Source: Albidovulum sp.
Lineage (GTDB): Bacteria; Pseudomonadota; Alphaproteobacteria; Rhodobacterales; Rhodobacteraceae
Direction: 5' to 3'
NCBI GenBank assembly: GCA_028823855.1
Contig: JAPPFL010000027.1
Span: forward strand, 298,462 to 362,461
Length of the DNA stretch: 64,000 bases
This document shows, in pieces, positions 8,510 through 17,803 of the stretch. The number at the start of each line of letters is the position of its first letter. Position 1 is the first letter of the stretch. Made by a program: the position numbers and the translations under genes. The notes under the pieces are model-generated. The model did not search any database. It saw nothing but the letters and a program-made list of their open reading frames with translations, and was not told the origin of the DNA.

Positions 8510-9466
8510 CTATTGCACCTCGATCCGCGGTCTTTGGAGTAGCGTACCCATTTTGGAAATGCGCCAAAGCAAAAGCGCCAAAATTACGCCCGGAACGATA
8601 AGGAAAAACGCAAGCGCCGCGCCGTAGGCGTACTGTCCTGCCGAACCGAATGCTCGTTGGAAAATGAAAATCGCGAAGACAGTCGTCGATCGAAACGGTC
8701 CGCCTCCGGTTATCAGCAGGATGTATTCGAAACTGGTCAGCAGAGACAGAGTCTGCCAAATGAAGATATAGGTTAGCGGCCACCGGAGATGCATAAGCGT
8801 GATGTGCCACGTTACAGCCAGCGATCCCGCTCCGTCGCATCGCGCCGCATGATATAAATGTTCCGGAATGCTTCGAATTGCCGAAGTGAGAATGATCATG
8901 GCAAACGATGCGCCGATAAAGCCGTTGGCAAAAATGATCACCCACATTGGCTCCAGTTGGATCAAGTCGATTGCCTCTTCGAATCCAAAGACGTTGATGA
9001 GAAACTGGTTGACAAGGCTGGTGTCGCCTCCGTGTATCGACCAGGTCCAGAGGATCGCATAGACGACGGACGGACTCATGCGCGGAAGCAACCAGACTGC
9101 TCTGAAAAAGGTTCCCGACGTACGCGGTATCGCCGTCGTCGTCAGCGCCAGCAGAAGGCCGAATGTAGTATTGAATATCAGAAGTGTTGCGCCGACGTAA
9201 AACGCGGTTCTTGCAATTACGCCAGGGAGCTGCCGGTCTCGAGTAAAAGTTCTTTCGTAGTTCTTCGTCGTGATTTCCGTAATGCGAAGCTCGCGCCCGA
9301 GATCCGTGAATGAAATCGCGATATCAACAATAACCGGTACGACAAAAAAGAAACTGACGATTAAAATCGTGGGACCGAGGAATATCGCCATGTTGGTCCG
9401 CTCGCGCGCCTTCATGGCTTTCCGCACTTGCGTGCGGACTGTCGCTTCCTCTCTAACTGCTCCCAT
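8510..9466 (-). CDS. Carbohydrate ABC transporter permease, MalF/AglF-like
   Basis: 318-residue inner-membrane permease partner. The first helix is near residues 26-48 (MAIFLGPTILIVSFFFVVPV) and the MetI-like domain follows, with the coupling-helix region EHLYHAARCDGAGSLAVTWH. The ATG at 9466 is chosen because GAGG lies 6 bases upstream; a TTG at 9496 would add 10 residues. A stem-loop lies between this gene and the upstream binding-protein gene, which could lower expression of the membrane components relative to the binding protein. Confidence 0.9.
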   Translation of the reverse strand: MGAVREEATVRTQVRKAMKARERTNMAIFLGPTILIVSFFFVVPVIVDIAISFTDLGRELRITEITTKNYERTFTRDRQLPGVIARTAFYVGATLLIFNTTFGLLLALTTTAIPRTSGTFFRAVWLLPRMSPSVVYAILWTWSIHGGDTSLVNQFLINVFGFEEAIDLIQLEPMWVIIFANGFIGASFAMIILTSAIRSIPEHLYHAARCDGAGSLAVTWHITLMHLRWPLTYIFIWQTLSLLTSFEYILLITGGGPFRSTTVFAIFIFQRAFGSAGQYAYGAALAFFLIVPGVILALLLWRISKMGTLLQRPRIEVQ

Positions 9467-9559
9467 CGTCGCCTCGCAGGAAACTACTGCTTGCAAACGG
9501 AATCAGATTTGACGGTTGAAATGCCATGTCCGAACGACCGGGAGCACCTACATCCGGCC

Positions 9560-9582
9560 GGGGAAGCCTGTACGGCTTCCCC
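9560..9582 (-). promoter_or_regulatory. Intercistronic stem-loop between binding protein and permease genes
   Basis: GGGGAAGCC (9560-9568) and GGCTTCCCC (9574-9582) form a perfect 9-bp stem with a 5-base loop. On the minus strand it falls just after the binding-protein stop and before the permease start, with no T-run after it. It therefore looks like a processing or mRNA-stabilising hairpin, or a partial terminator, as found after periplasmic binding-protein genes such as malE. Confidence 0.65.
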
Positions 9583-9605
9583 GTGTCTTTTCTCAACTCA
9601 ATTTT

Positions 9606-10970
9606 CTAGTTCATTACGATGCTGTCCGGGATTCGCGCATCCGCCTCGTCCAAGACATACGCTGCCGCCTCGGCAGCCGAAATCTGGCCCGTTTCCACGC
9701 CCTGCAGCGCTTCATAGATTATTTGGTTTAGCGCGCCGAAGTCGGGATGGTTGGGCATATAGTGGCTGAATTCAAGCAGCTCGGTGGCAAGCGCGAGCGA
9801 CCACTCGGCGGCGTAGCGAGGATCTTCCAGCTGCGACTGCTTAATTCCGATGTGCGTCGTGGTGACCGCGTGGTTTGTATTCAATTCCGCATCGGAAGCA
9901 TATCCGACGATTGTCGCGGCGATCTCCTGATGCTCTCCCGCGCCTACGCCGTAAACGATCGGGTGAGTTAGGCTGCCGGGACGTCCGCCCTCGACAGGAG
10001 CCGGCGCCGCTGTCCAGCCGAACAATTCGAAAAACCCTTCCTTGTCGCTGGGAACCCCGCGCGGAAATGCGTTGGAACCCAAATCCCAAACGCCGTACAT
10101 CCACATGGCCGCATTGTTGTCCCGATAGAACTGATCGCGGATAAAGCTCCAATCCATAGAGGTATTGTTGCTGGGCGTAACCCCGTTTTGAACGTTTCGT
10201 TCGAACCAGCCGTAGGCGTCGGCAATTTTTGATTCCTCCAGAAGCAACTTACCTGTTTCCGGATCCACGAAACTGCTGCCGTACTGGTTGAAGATCATCA
10301 GATAGTCCGGGCCGCGCGAAGGCCGGTGCAGGATTCCGTATTCGGCATCGGTGTTTTCAACTATCTGCTGCGCGATATCCGCAATGCCGTCAAGCGTAAC
10401 CTCCCCGGCGAGAACGCGTTCGTCGAGACTTTCGATCTCCTCGTCCGAAAAGCCGGCAGCCCTCATCAACCCTTTGTTGAAAAAGAACATTCTGGCTTCG
10501 GCATCCTGAGGAACGGCGAAGCGGCGGCCGACGCACTCGGTCGATTTCCACAGAGAAGGAAATATATCGCCGAAGAACTGCGGATTCTCGTTCGTAAAGT
10601 CGGTCAGATCGAAGAGGTATCCCGGTTCAGCGAAAGCGCAAATCCACTCGTGAGCGGCGTGGAAAATGTCGGGTCCCTCGCCAATCGCATAGGCTCGAAG
10701 CAACCTTTCCGCATCGCTGTCATAGCCGCCCTGGTCGGGCTGCTCGTTGACCGTTATGGCGACTCGATAGTCCGCGCCATCCATTTCAAGCTGAGCGTTG
10801 AGACGGTTTGCGCCCTCCAATATGTTTCCCGGGCGCAGCGGGCCCGACGCGTCGGCTCGCGACCAGAGCGTGAGCTCAATAGTTTCCTGGGCGGACGCGC
10901 CCACCGCCGGTATCGACAAAGCTAACGCGAATGACGCAACTGTTACAGAGAGCAACGAAGACTTAGTCAT
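9606..10970 (-). CDS. Extracellular carbohydrate-binding protein of an ABC importer (AglE-like)
   Basis: 454-residue periplasmic binding protein. The N-terminus MTKSSLLSVTVASFALALS is a signal peptide with probable cleavage after GASA-Q. The mature protein opens ETIELTLWSRADASGP and continues with a family-1 solute-binding fold (GEGPDIFHAAHEWICAFAEPG and similar segments). Length and partners match alpha-glucoside binding proteins; the actual sugar is not shown by sequence. The ATG at 10970 is preceded by GGGAG. It is the first gene of the four-gene importer operon; no glycosidase or regulator gene lies beside it. Confidence 0.85.
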   Translation of the reverse strand: MTKSSLLSVTVASFALALSIPAVGASAQETIELTLWSRADASGPLRPGNILEGANRLNAQLEMDGADYRVAITVNEQPDQGGYDSDAERLLRAYAIGEGPDIFHAAHEWICAFAEPGYLFDLTDFTNENPQFFGDIFPSLWKSTECVGRRFAVPQDAEARMFFFNKGLMRAAGFSDEEIESLDERVLAGEVTLDGIADIAQQIVENTDAEYGILHRPSRGPDYLMIFNQYGSSFVDPETGKLLLEESKIADAYGWFERNVQNGVTPSNNTSMDWSFIRDQFYRDNNAAMWMYGVWDLGSNAFPRGVPSDKEGFFELFGWTAAPAPVEGGRPGSLTHPIVYGVGAGEHQEIAATIVGYASDAELNTNHAVTTTHIGIKQSQLEDPRYAAEWSLALATELLEFSHYMPNHPDFGALNQIIYEALQGVETGQISAAEAAAYVLDEADARIPDSIVMN

Positions 10971-11357
10971 GGCTTTATCTCCCTTTTTCCTTTTTGGCCG
11001 GCGACTCCGCCGGCGAATTTTCTGCATGGCAAGATTGGTACGCGGCATCAGATCGCATTTCCGCAATTTCAAATCCATAGCCAATGCGGATTATTCACTG
11101 AATTTTCACAATGGGCAAGTGAATATTTAGCGAACATCTCATGCGCATGCGGATCAAATGAGGCACAAAAAAGTTGCGTGAATTCAGCAAGGCGACTCCA
11201 GGCACGTTGAATCGAAACCGGGCATAGTTCCGGAACGACCCAAGCCTTCGAATCTCCCGGACAAATTCTGAACCGGGCGGCGAAACGCAGGGGAAGCTTC
11301 GCCAGCCGAAGGAATTCGAATACCCTTGCTGCAAGAGTGCGAATCGCTGCCGCCTTG
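10971..11357. other. Upstream region of the carbohydrate importer operon
   Basis: 387 bases without a gene between the binding-protein start and the decayed dctM end. It must hold the operon promoter. A 10-bp perfect palindrome CATGCGCATG (11140-11149) is present but too short to call an operator. Confidence 0.4.
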
Positions 11358-12628
11358 TCAGTTCGCTATATTCGGAAGCCATGTCGCCGCTGGCAGGAAT
11401 GCGATCATCGGAAGTCCAAAAATTATTTCGACTACTACAAACGATGGCATTTCGCGAAACGCCTTTTCCGGATTTTCCCTAGCAACTCCCGCCTGTGCGT
11501 AGACGCCGACGCAAACCGGCGGTGTATTCATTCCGATGCCGGCAAACGCCGCGAAGACCGCGTAGCGGCGGAGGATATCCAGATTCAGCGAAGGCGCGAG
11601 AGCTGCGAATATAGGTACGGTTAATTGGAATACCGGAACGATTTCTTTAAACGTTCCTAGAATTAGGCAAATTACGCCGACCTACAGCCGGAACATCGGT
11701 GGCGTGCCGCCGATTTGCATAAGGAACGAAATTGTTTTTGCGGCGTCTGGCTGTAGGTCAAAACAACGCTGAGACAAGTCGCCATCGCAATGATAGCGAA
11801 GATCACGGCCGTAATTCGGGCTGTTTCTCGTAGCGCGTGAACGATGCCTAGGCTCGCAAGCTGTCGATTGACGACTATGCCGATCAGGATGGCCCAAACT
11901 CCCGCGACCGCCGCGGTCTCCGAAAGCGTAAGCGGTTCGGCGCAAGTCCCGCCGAGGATGATGACCGGCGTAAACAACCCCGGCTAAGCGGACGGGAATT
12001 CGCACAGCCGGTCGCCGAAGCTCGAACGATGCCGATTGCGAAGATGCCTGCATTTCCATGTAACGACGCAGGACAGAATAATTGTTGGCACAGATCCAGA
12101 TATAGAGCCCGCGGCGAAAGCGCGGGACACCGGCACATCAGCTAGAGCGCTGAATAAAATTGCTTCGTTCGACGACGGGATCAAAGCTTCGAGAACAGCC
12201 GCCGACCCCGAGAGAGCGATGGCGAAGGGCCTTGGGTAGCCTTTCGACATCATCTGGGGAATCATAATGGTTCCCGGTGCGGCGATAGCCGCCAGAATCG
12301 AGCCGCAGAACGCGGTTTAAAAAAATCCCATCGCCAAAATAATTGCTATTCCCAGTCCGCTTGGTCAGCGGCCTACAACCGTCGCTGCAATATGGACTAG
12401 GCGCGCGGCGGCTCCGCCGCGAAGCATCGCCATGCCGGTAAAGATAAAGAGCGGAACTGCGATAAGTACATGCTTCGTCATGGAACCGAAGGCCGATAGG
12501 ATTAACGTGGAACATGGAAGATTCATCCGCCAAATCGCAATGATTGCGCTTCAAATGCCAAAAACCATAAAAGTCTCAACGGAAAGCGCAAGAAGGACTG
12601 CCGAAATTGCAGATGCGGCCATGTTCAT
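11358..12628 (-). pseudogene. dctM: Decayed TRAP transporter large permease (dctM)
   Basis: Near full-length but broken gene for the 12-helix TRAP permease that imports an organic acid with sodium. The ATG at 12628 begins MNMAASAISAVLLALSVETF. Further down come FIFTGMAMLRGGAAARLVHI, a segment resembling the family's central motif (GTIMIPQMMSKGYPRPFAIA), then LTLSETAAVAGVWAILIGIV. The C-terminal piece is GIGMNTPPVCVGVYAQ and the end WLPNIAN-stop at 11358. These lie in different frames and are interrupted by at least three in-frame stops. The span of 1271 bases is close to the usual 1280, so the gene decayed by point changes rather than deletion. Confidence 0.8.
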
Positions 12629-13136
12629 GGCCGTGCCTCCTTTTGGGAGCCGACGATGGCGGCAATAGATTCCAAAACAAGACCAGCTGAAGACATGGCT
12701 TAGTCAGAGAATACCGCGGGATAGGCCAAATACATCCACCAAATCGGGATTTCGAGTTCCATTGACAGGCCGAGGCGCCTGAACAGCGCAACCGCGTCAT
12801 TGCCGGCAACGAGAAAAACGATGCCGCCAACTAGCATAGCCGCGAATACCGCTAGTCGAAGAAAATTAAGTAGGCGGCCGGACAAATGGCTTGGCGGAAG
12901 GTCGATCTTGATGTGCGGCCCGGAACGCAGAATCGGTCCGAGCACCGGAATCACCTTCCAAGGCACCAGAGCCGGCGGAAGCAAAAGCCAGTCGTAGCCA
13001 GAACCGCTGAAATAGCGAGTAACCGCGCCGAGGGTTAGCGCCAAGACAATACTCCGACAATTCCAGTAGAGAGCGCCGGAACGATGACTTCATCGGCTCC
13101 GTTGACAGCCCCCAATGGATATTGATTCGGCTGCAT
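12625..13136 (-). pseudogene. dctQ: Decayed TRAP transporter small permease (dctQ)
   Basis: Four-helix DctQ-like frame. VTRYFSGSGYDWLLLPPAL, HIKIDLPPSHLSGRLLNFL and IPIWWMYLAYPAVF are characteristic of the family. An internal TAG follows FSD at 12700; reading through it reaches GLVLESIAAIVGSQKEARP and a TGA that overlaps the dctM ATG (ATGA), the original gene junction. The N-terminal part from the ATG at 13136 is in another frame, so there is also a frameshift near 13035. Confidence 0.75.
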
Positions 13137-13208
13137 GGTTGAATTTACCGACTGTAATTGCGGCGCAGCGCGCCCCTGCGGTCTTGGGGCGAGCCGCGGC
13201 TGGTTGAT

Positions 13209-13350
13209 TTAGTTTGCCGCAGAATCTCGCGCGGTCCGCAGTGCGTCCGCATCGATCTTGTCGGCGATCTCCGGGACAACTTTCTCGTTCATGGCAGCAT
13301 CGAATTTTGCCTTTGCATCACCGTAGAGGAAAGTCGCGATTCCGCCGTGA
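13209..13350 (-). pseudogene. C-terminal fragment of an unidentified protein, possibly the former dctP
   Basis: Reading on the minus strand gives ATFLYGDAKAKFDAAMNEKV and then VPEIADKIDADALRTARDSA, with a stop at 13209. Position directly before dctQ suggests the end of a TRAP substrate-binding protein. The sequence itself does not match the DctP C-terminus that I know, so the assignment rests on order only. Confidence 0.35.
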
Positions 13351-13550
13351 TCGCAAGGAGGCTGGCGGCCCTAACCCTGACTGGGCGCGTGACGCCGGGG
13401 CCTGACCCGGAATCCTTCTTCTCCGATGTCGAGATCGCCATTCTCGCGGACTTCGCGAAGGAGCGCCGAATCTCCGGCCGGGCAGTCTCGGCGCCGCCAT
13501 GGGGCCGGGATCGGAAAAGCGATGTAAAAGCTGTTGAGTTCCGACTAAAT

Positions 13551-13976
13551 TTAACACCAATAGGCACGCAGCGGGCTTCCGCGCTTCGAAAAATTCGGAG
13601 GCGAAACCGCGGGCATGGACGGCGTCGTATCCGCGGAAAGGGTCTCGCGGCTGAACCTGCCGATCCATTCCGGCCGCTTGGCGGCGCCACCTGCGGTGGC
13701 GAAGATGATGCCGACCCGCGCCGCGTTGGCCGGCATCCATACCGAGAGGGAGTCGATGGCTCCCTCGACGAGGAGTGCGGTTCCGGAGTCCGCCCGCCGC
13801 GCGATTCAAAAGCCGACCTTGGCCTCGAAGTGCCGCGGTCCCGCCGGTTCGGCACCGGTTTTCCCGCCGCCCCGGGCGCAAGCTTCCCGGATCTGCTGCT
13901 TCGAGGTCTTGTCTCGGCACTCCAGATCGGCAACGTCGCCATACTCCCTTAAGTACTCGTCGAGAATCTCCTCCAT
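13551..13976 (-). pseudogene. Remnant with Toprim-like motif (DUF3991/Toprim-type?)
   Basis: One frame from the ATG at 13976 to the TAA at 13551 (141 codons) with a single internal TGA near codon 64. After that stop it reads SGTALLVEGAIDSLSVW and then VGIIFATAGGAAKRPEWI. A hydrophobic strand, then E-G-A-I-D-S, then a second strand resembles the Toprim core seen in DUF3991-type proteins of integrative elements and plasmids. The stretch is clearly more GC-rich than the neighbouring core genes, suggesting imported DNA. The match is partial and the call is tentative. Confidence 0.35.
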
Positions 13977-15086
13977 TGAGGCAACGGATTCAGCGTTCGC
14001 CCTCGGCGGGATGCTTCAGCACTTTTTCGGCCTAGGATTGAGGCCGTTTCATTGGGGCGCATGCCCGTCCCCGTCCAAACTACAAGGCCGATAGTCCGCC
14101 TGGTCGCTGCGTCCGACCACTGCCTTGATGCAGTCCACGAAGCGCGGGCTGCCTTGTGAACATCGTCCGCACGAGGAGAGGCGTGCGCTTGCCGCCGCCG
14201 ATGCGGTGCGGCCTTGCTCCCGACAATTCCCCGCAGCTACATGCGTTCCGAGTCGGTCAACATGAGACGGCAGAGAATACCGCCTGCTTCCTGCATCTTC
14301 CTGATTCCGAGGCTGCGTGACCGCCGGTTCCGCAGCGCGCCCGGCCGTTTATTTCTCCTGGAGCGGACAATCGCCAGACACGGTGCGCCAAATCAATTTG
14401 ACAAGGCGGCGATGGGCGCGACGCCTTCGATCGAACCACAGGATTCTTCGATGACGAGGCATTTGTCTCAATGCAAGCTTGCGGATCCAAGCAATCCCTT
14501 TGAAAACTGTTGGCCGGTTGGCCAGGCTGACAACGTTCGTTCAGCCTTTCGCCCGTTTACGGGGAGGTTCTTTCGTCCCGCTTACGGGTAATCGCACGCC
14601 TGACTTGCTCTGAAAGCGGCGAGAGCTGCCGACGGGAGCCGGAGTTTGCCCGGAAGTCGATCGGTCCGGCCGGAAATGGGCAATCCGGAGAAATCCGAGC
14701 GCTACAGCGCAGCGAGGATGCACGAAACGTGGTCGGGATGATGGGATGTTTGCCGGACCGTTTCCGCCGCTGCGCTCGCTAAATTAGCGTATGGTCAATC
14801 TCGAATTATGCAAGAGATCCGGCAATTTCTATAGGATCCTGCAAAGGGGGATGGATTTGTCGAAAAAGAATCTAGAGACTTGCCTGGCAAAGCGATGGCG
14901 CAATCAGAATGCCTAAAATATTATCGAAGGACTCAACGAGTACGCCGATGATTTCAACTTGCGGAAACGGCCTCGCGGACGCCGCCGAGAATAGGAAAAA
15001 TATCAATTGCAAAAATTGATTCGAATTGTTTGCGCGACCGGCGGATTCGAGAGCCGGATGCCTCGGCGTTCGGTTGGTACAACCGT
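13977..15086. other. Gene-free interval, partly GC-rich
   Basis: About 1.1 kb. The first half (to about 14600) is GC-rich like the Toprim remnant and is probably the rest of the same decayed import; no frame keeps a recognisable motif. The second half has core-like composition and must carry the promoter of the EamA transporter gene. Confidence 0.4.
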
Positions 15087-16004
15087 ATGAATTCTCGGTC
15101 GCCTTCATCTAGAACCTTGACTGGCGGCCTCCTGATTATTGGCTCGATGTCGATTATCGGATTTGTCGATAATTTAGTGCCATTCATTGCGAAAGATTTC
15201 GGAGTCTGGCAATTTCACGCGATACGTTCCGCGCTGGCGGTTCCGGTAGTCGTTTTATTGCTCCGTTTCAAAGGTAGAACTCCGTTTCCGAAACACTTTG
15301 GAAAGGTAGCGGTCCGGTCAATTCTCGTCGCGAGTTCAATGCTGCTGTATTTCGGTTCGCTAGCACTCATGCCGATAGCCGAGGCCGGCGCGGCGCTGTT
15401 CTCCTCGCCGATTTTCGTGCTGGTCTTTTCAGTGGTACTTTTCCGCACGCCAGTAGGAATATGGCGAATATTTGCTATAGCTCTGGGTTTCTGCGGCGTA
15501 CTACTAGTCTTGAAACCGGACTTGGCGAATTTGGACGCGGCCGCAATATTTCCGATTGCTGCGTCAGTTCTATATGGGCTCGGACAACTTGTAACCCGGC
15601 ACTGGTGTTCAGATGAAGATACGATGGTAGTATTGCTCGGGTTCTTCGTCGCAATTGGGTGCGGCGGAGCGATAGGCCTCGCCGCGTTTACATTTGCTCC
15701 GATACCGGAGGCATGGGATCAGGCGGGGCCTTTTTTTGTCAGAGGATGGCAGCCGCCGACCTGGGAATTTGCGCTTTGGACTTGCATCCAGGCATTTGGG
15801 TCTCTTGTTGCGGTTGGCGGGATAATCAAGGGCTACCAGATAGCTGAGCCAACTCTTGTCGGCGTATTTGAATACAGTTTTCTCCTGTTCGCCGGGTTTT
15901 GGGGATGGGCGATTTGGCGAGTTCTGCCGGATTCTCTGGCGTTGCTTGGAATCGCCGCCATTGTTCTCGCAGGAATTGTCATAACCGTTCGCTCGAGATT
16001 CTAG
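15087..16004 (+). CDS. EamA/DMT-superfamily transporter
   Basis: 305-residue inner-membrane protein with about ten hydrophobic helices arranged as two EamA repeats. The first contains RSALAVPVVVLLLRF and the RhaT/YdcZ-like segment MPIAEAGAALFSSPIFVLVF. The second is around GYQIAEPTLVGVFEYSFLLF. Such proteins export or exchange small metabolites; the substrate cannot be read from sequence. The ATG at 15087 is chosen because the preceding 19 in-frame residues are charged and unlike the family. Flanked by decayed DNA on both sides, so no operon context. Confidence 0.85.
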   Translation: MNSRSPSSRTLTGGLLIIGSMSIIGFVDNLVPFIAKDFGVWQFHAIRSALAVPVVVLLLRFKGRTPFPKHFGKVAVRSILVASSMLLYFGSLALMPIAEAGAALFSSPIFVLVFSVVLFRTPVGIWRIFAIALGFCGVLLVLKPDLANLDAAAIFPIAASVLYGLGQLVTRHWCSDEDTMVVLLGFFVAIGCGGAIGLAAFTFAPIPEAWDQAGPFFVRGWQPPTWEFALWTCIQAFGSLVAVGGIIKGYQIAEPTLVGVFEYSFLLFAGFWGWAIWRVLPDSLALLGIAAIVLAGIVITVRSRF

Positions 16005-16213
16005 CAAATGCCTGCGCCGGAAAATCGAGCAGAATTCCGCAGCTGGATTTTCGCTCGGCAATCGAACACTGCACTTCGTCGTTTCCGCTATTTTCGAAAC
16101 TCAGTTCTTCACAACTAAGGCGACAGTTCTCGGATTGGCAGATAGATTGCCAAAGGGTTTAGGCCCAAAACGAATATGTCTGCCGCGATTTTCAAGCATG
16201 CAGTTTGCCGCAA

Positions 16214-16506
16214 CCTGAGGAGCCGAGCAAAGCCGCCGTACAGCAACTGACCGTGGCCCTTGCGATTGCATGGGCGGAAGACGGCATCCGTGTCAACGCG
16301 GCGGCTCCAAAGTCCAACGCGATCAAGCTGTCGGTCGTAAGCCGATAGGACGCGGCTTTTGCCGCCGCGGCCGTTGCTCGCTCGCCGATGCGCGGACGGA
16401 GAAAGCAAGGCACATAGCAGGGCCTGGAAAGTACTTTGCCTCGCACGCAGCCGACTTCATGACGAGAGCCTGCTTCGCCGTTGAGGGACGGTACTCGGTT
16501 GCCTGA
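16214..16506 (+). pseudogene. 3' remnant of a short-chain dehydrogenase/reductase gene
   Basis: The frame beginning at 16226 reads SKAAVQQLTVALAIAWAEDG and then IRVNAAAP. This is the SDR segment just after the catalytic Tyr-x3-Lys helix start. A stop and a frameshift follow, after which the frame ending at 16506 reads YFASHAADFMTRACFAVEGR, the usual SDR C-terminus with a degraded dinucleotide-fold end. The N-terminal two thirds, including the cofactor site, is absent. Confidence 0.6.
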
Positions 16507-16990
16507 AATTCCGGTTTCGCGGGCGGTTGCAGGTTCCGGTCTTAAGGCTAAACTAAAAATTACTTTCAATCGGCGCGGCGTTAATCGGCGCTGGTTCGCC
16601 GCTACAGTGCGCGCCGAGGCACTTCAAATGCTCAAAATGCAAGTGCGCGGCGTCCTAGCGTCAAGCGCAAGCTGCAATTCCGAAAGGGCTACGGATATCT
16701 GTGTCGGCAAGGCCTACGGAACGCAGTCGATACCGCTATTTGACGAAAGCATTGACATCGTTTTCGCGACCTCGCTCAACCGTCCGATATTCTCTTTGGC
16801 CAGACACGATTCCCGGCCGCAAAAGGGATCCATTGCGCCTATGGCTTCTGGGAAAAATATATCTGGTCTTGGTGAATTGACTTTCGCGATCTCCTTCTGG
16901 TTCGGATTCATGAGTACCAATCCCGTTTAATTGATTTGCGTATAGCGCGGCGAATCGATTTTATGCGGATGCGGCAATGAGGCTCGGGCC
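16507..16990. other. Gene-free interval
   Basis: About 480 bases. A plus-strand open frame to 16930 contains DICVGKAYGTQS, faintly like GlcG/HbpS heme-binding proteins, but the rest does not follow the family. No gene is called; the 3' part should hold the promoter for the downstream secreted protein. Confidence 0.35.
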
Positions 16991-17803
16991 ATGAAAAGAA
17001 GATGTATTTGGATTGCGCTGGCAGTCGCGATAGCGGCAATCGATACGGCGAGCGGCATGAATTTGTCGGCTCGCTTAGAATTCCTACCTGGTTGGCGACA
17101 CGTCGACGAAACCGGAGAATATCACGTCGCCGGGATACGAATGAAGTTGGACGATGGCTGGAAGACGTACTGGCGCGTGCCGGGCGAAGGAGGAATTAGC
17201 CCGCAGGTCGAAATTGAATCTTCCGAAAATTTGAGCGGGGTAAGCTTACTTTTTCCTAGTCCAAAAGTGTTTGAGCAAAACGGAATGCTGATATTCGGCT
17301 ATGAGCGGGAAGTCCTGTTTCCGTTAATAATCTATCCGGAGATCAACGATACTCCAATTTTTTTCGAGGCGAATTTCTACGGCGGGATCTGCGAAGAAGT
17401 TTGCATCCCGGTTTCGTTCCCCTTTTCCGCTTCGCTGCCGCCGCATGAAAAAGCAGACGACGAAATTCTGAACGCACTGGACCTAGTCCCTAAAGAATGG
17501 AACGCGTCCGAAGGACCAGCCGTAGAATGCGCCTTCGAATTTTCCGATTTCGGCCTCTTCGCTAAGGCGCGTTTGCCGATACCAAATTCGCTTGGGCCGG
17601 ATTACGTAGTTTTCGAATACGCAGACGACTGGATCCGCTTCGGGCGCTCCCAGGTTAGCAGGCCGAAATCCAGTTTGCTGGAAGCTAGTTCGGCGGTATA
17701 TTTCGGCGCCCGGAAAGATCTGCAACTGACCACGTCAAAGCTGCGAATTACGGTGCTTTCTCAAAGTGAAGTGGTCGACATTAAGGGCTGCGGATCGTCT
17801 TAA
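16991..17803 (+). CDS. Periplasmic protein with DsbD-alpha-like domain
   Basis: 270 residues with a signal peptide (MKRRCIWIALAVAIAAI, cleavage near TASG). The mature part has DGWKTYWRVPGEGGISPQVE and FYGGICEEVCIPVSF. The CxxxC pair in that position is the redox pair of the N-terminal domain of DsbD/ScsB-type thiol:disulfide interchange proteins. The transmembrane and thioredoxin domains are missing, so this is a stand-alone alpha domain. It may deliver reductant to periplasmic substrates, receiving electrons from a CcdA-like protein encoded elsewhere. Its last 69 bases overlap tail to tail with the RND permease gene. Confidence 0.8.
   Translation: MKRRCIWIALAVAIAAIDTASGMNLSARLEFLPGWRHVDETGEYHVAGIRMKLDDGWKTYWRVPGEGGISPQVEIESSENLSGVSLLFPSPKVFEQNGMLIFGYEREVLFPLIIYPEINDTPIFFEANFYGGICEEVCIPVSFPFSASLPPHEKADDEILNALDLVPKEWNASEGPAVECAFEFSDFGLFAKARLPIPNSLGPDYVVFEYADDWIRFGRSQVSRPKSSLLEASSAVYFGARKDLQLTTSKLRITVLSQSEVVDIKGCGSS

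Noticed and set aside
11140..11149. Palindrome CATGCGCATG upstream of the sugar importer
   Set aside because: Ten bases of self-complementarity occur often by chance; no repeat of it elsewhere in the leader.
16561..16930. Possible GlcG/HbpS-like heme-binding protein frame
   Set aside because: Only the phrase DICVGKAYG resembles the family; the fold core and start do not.
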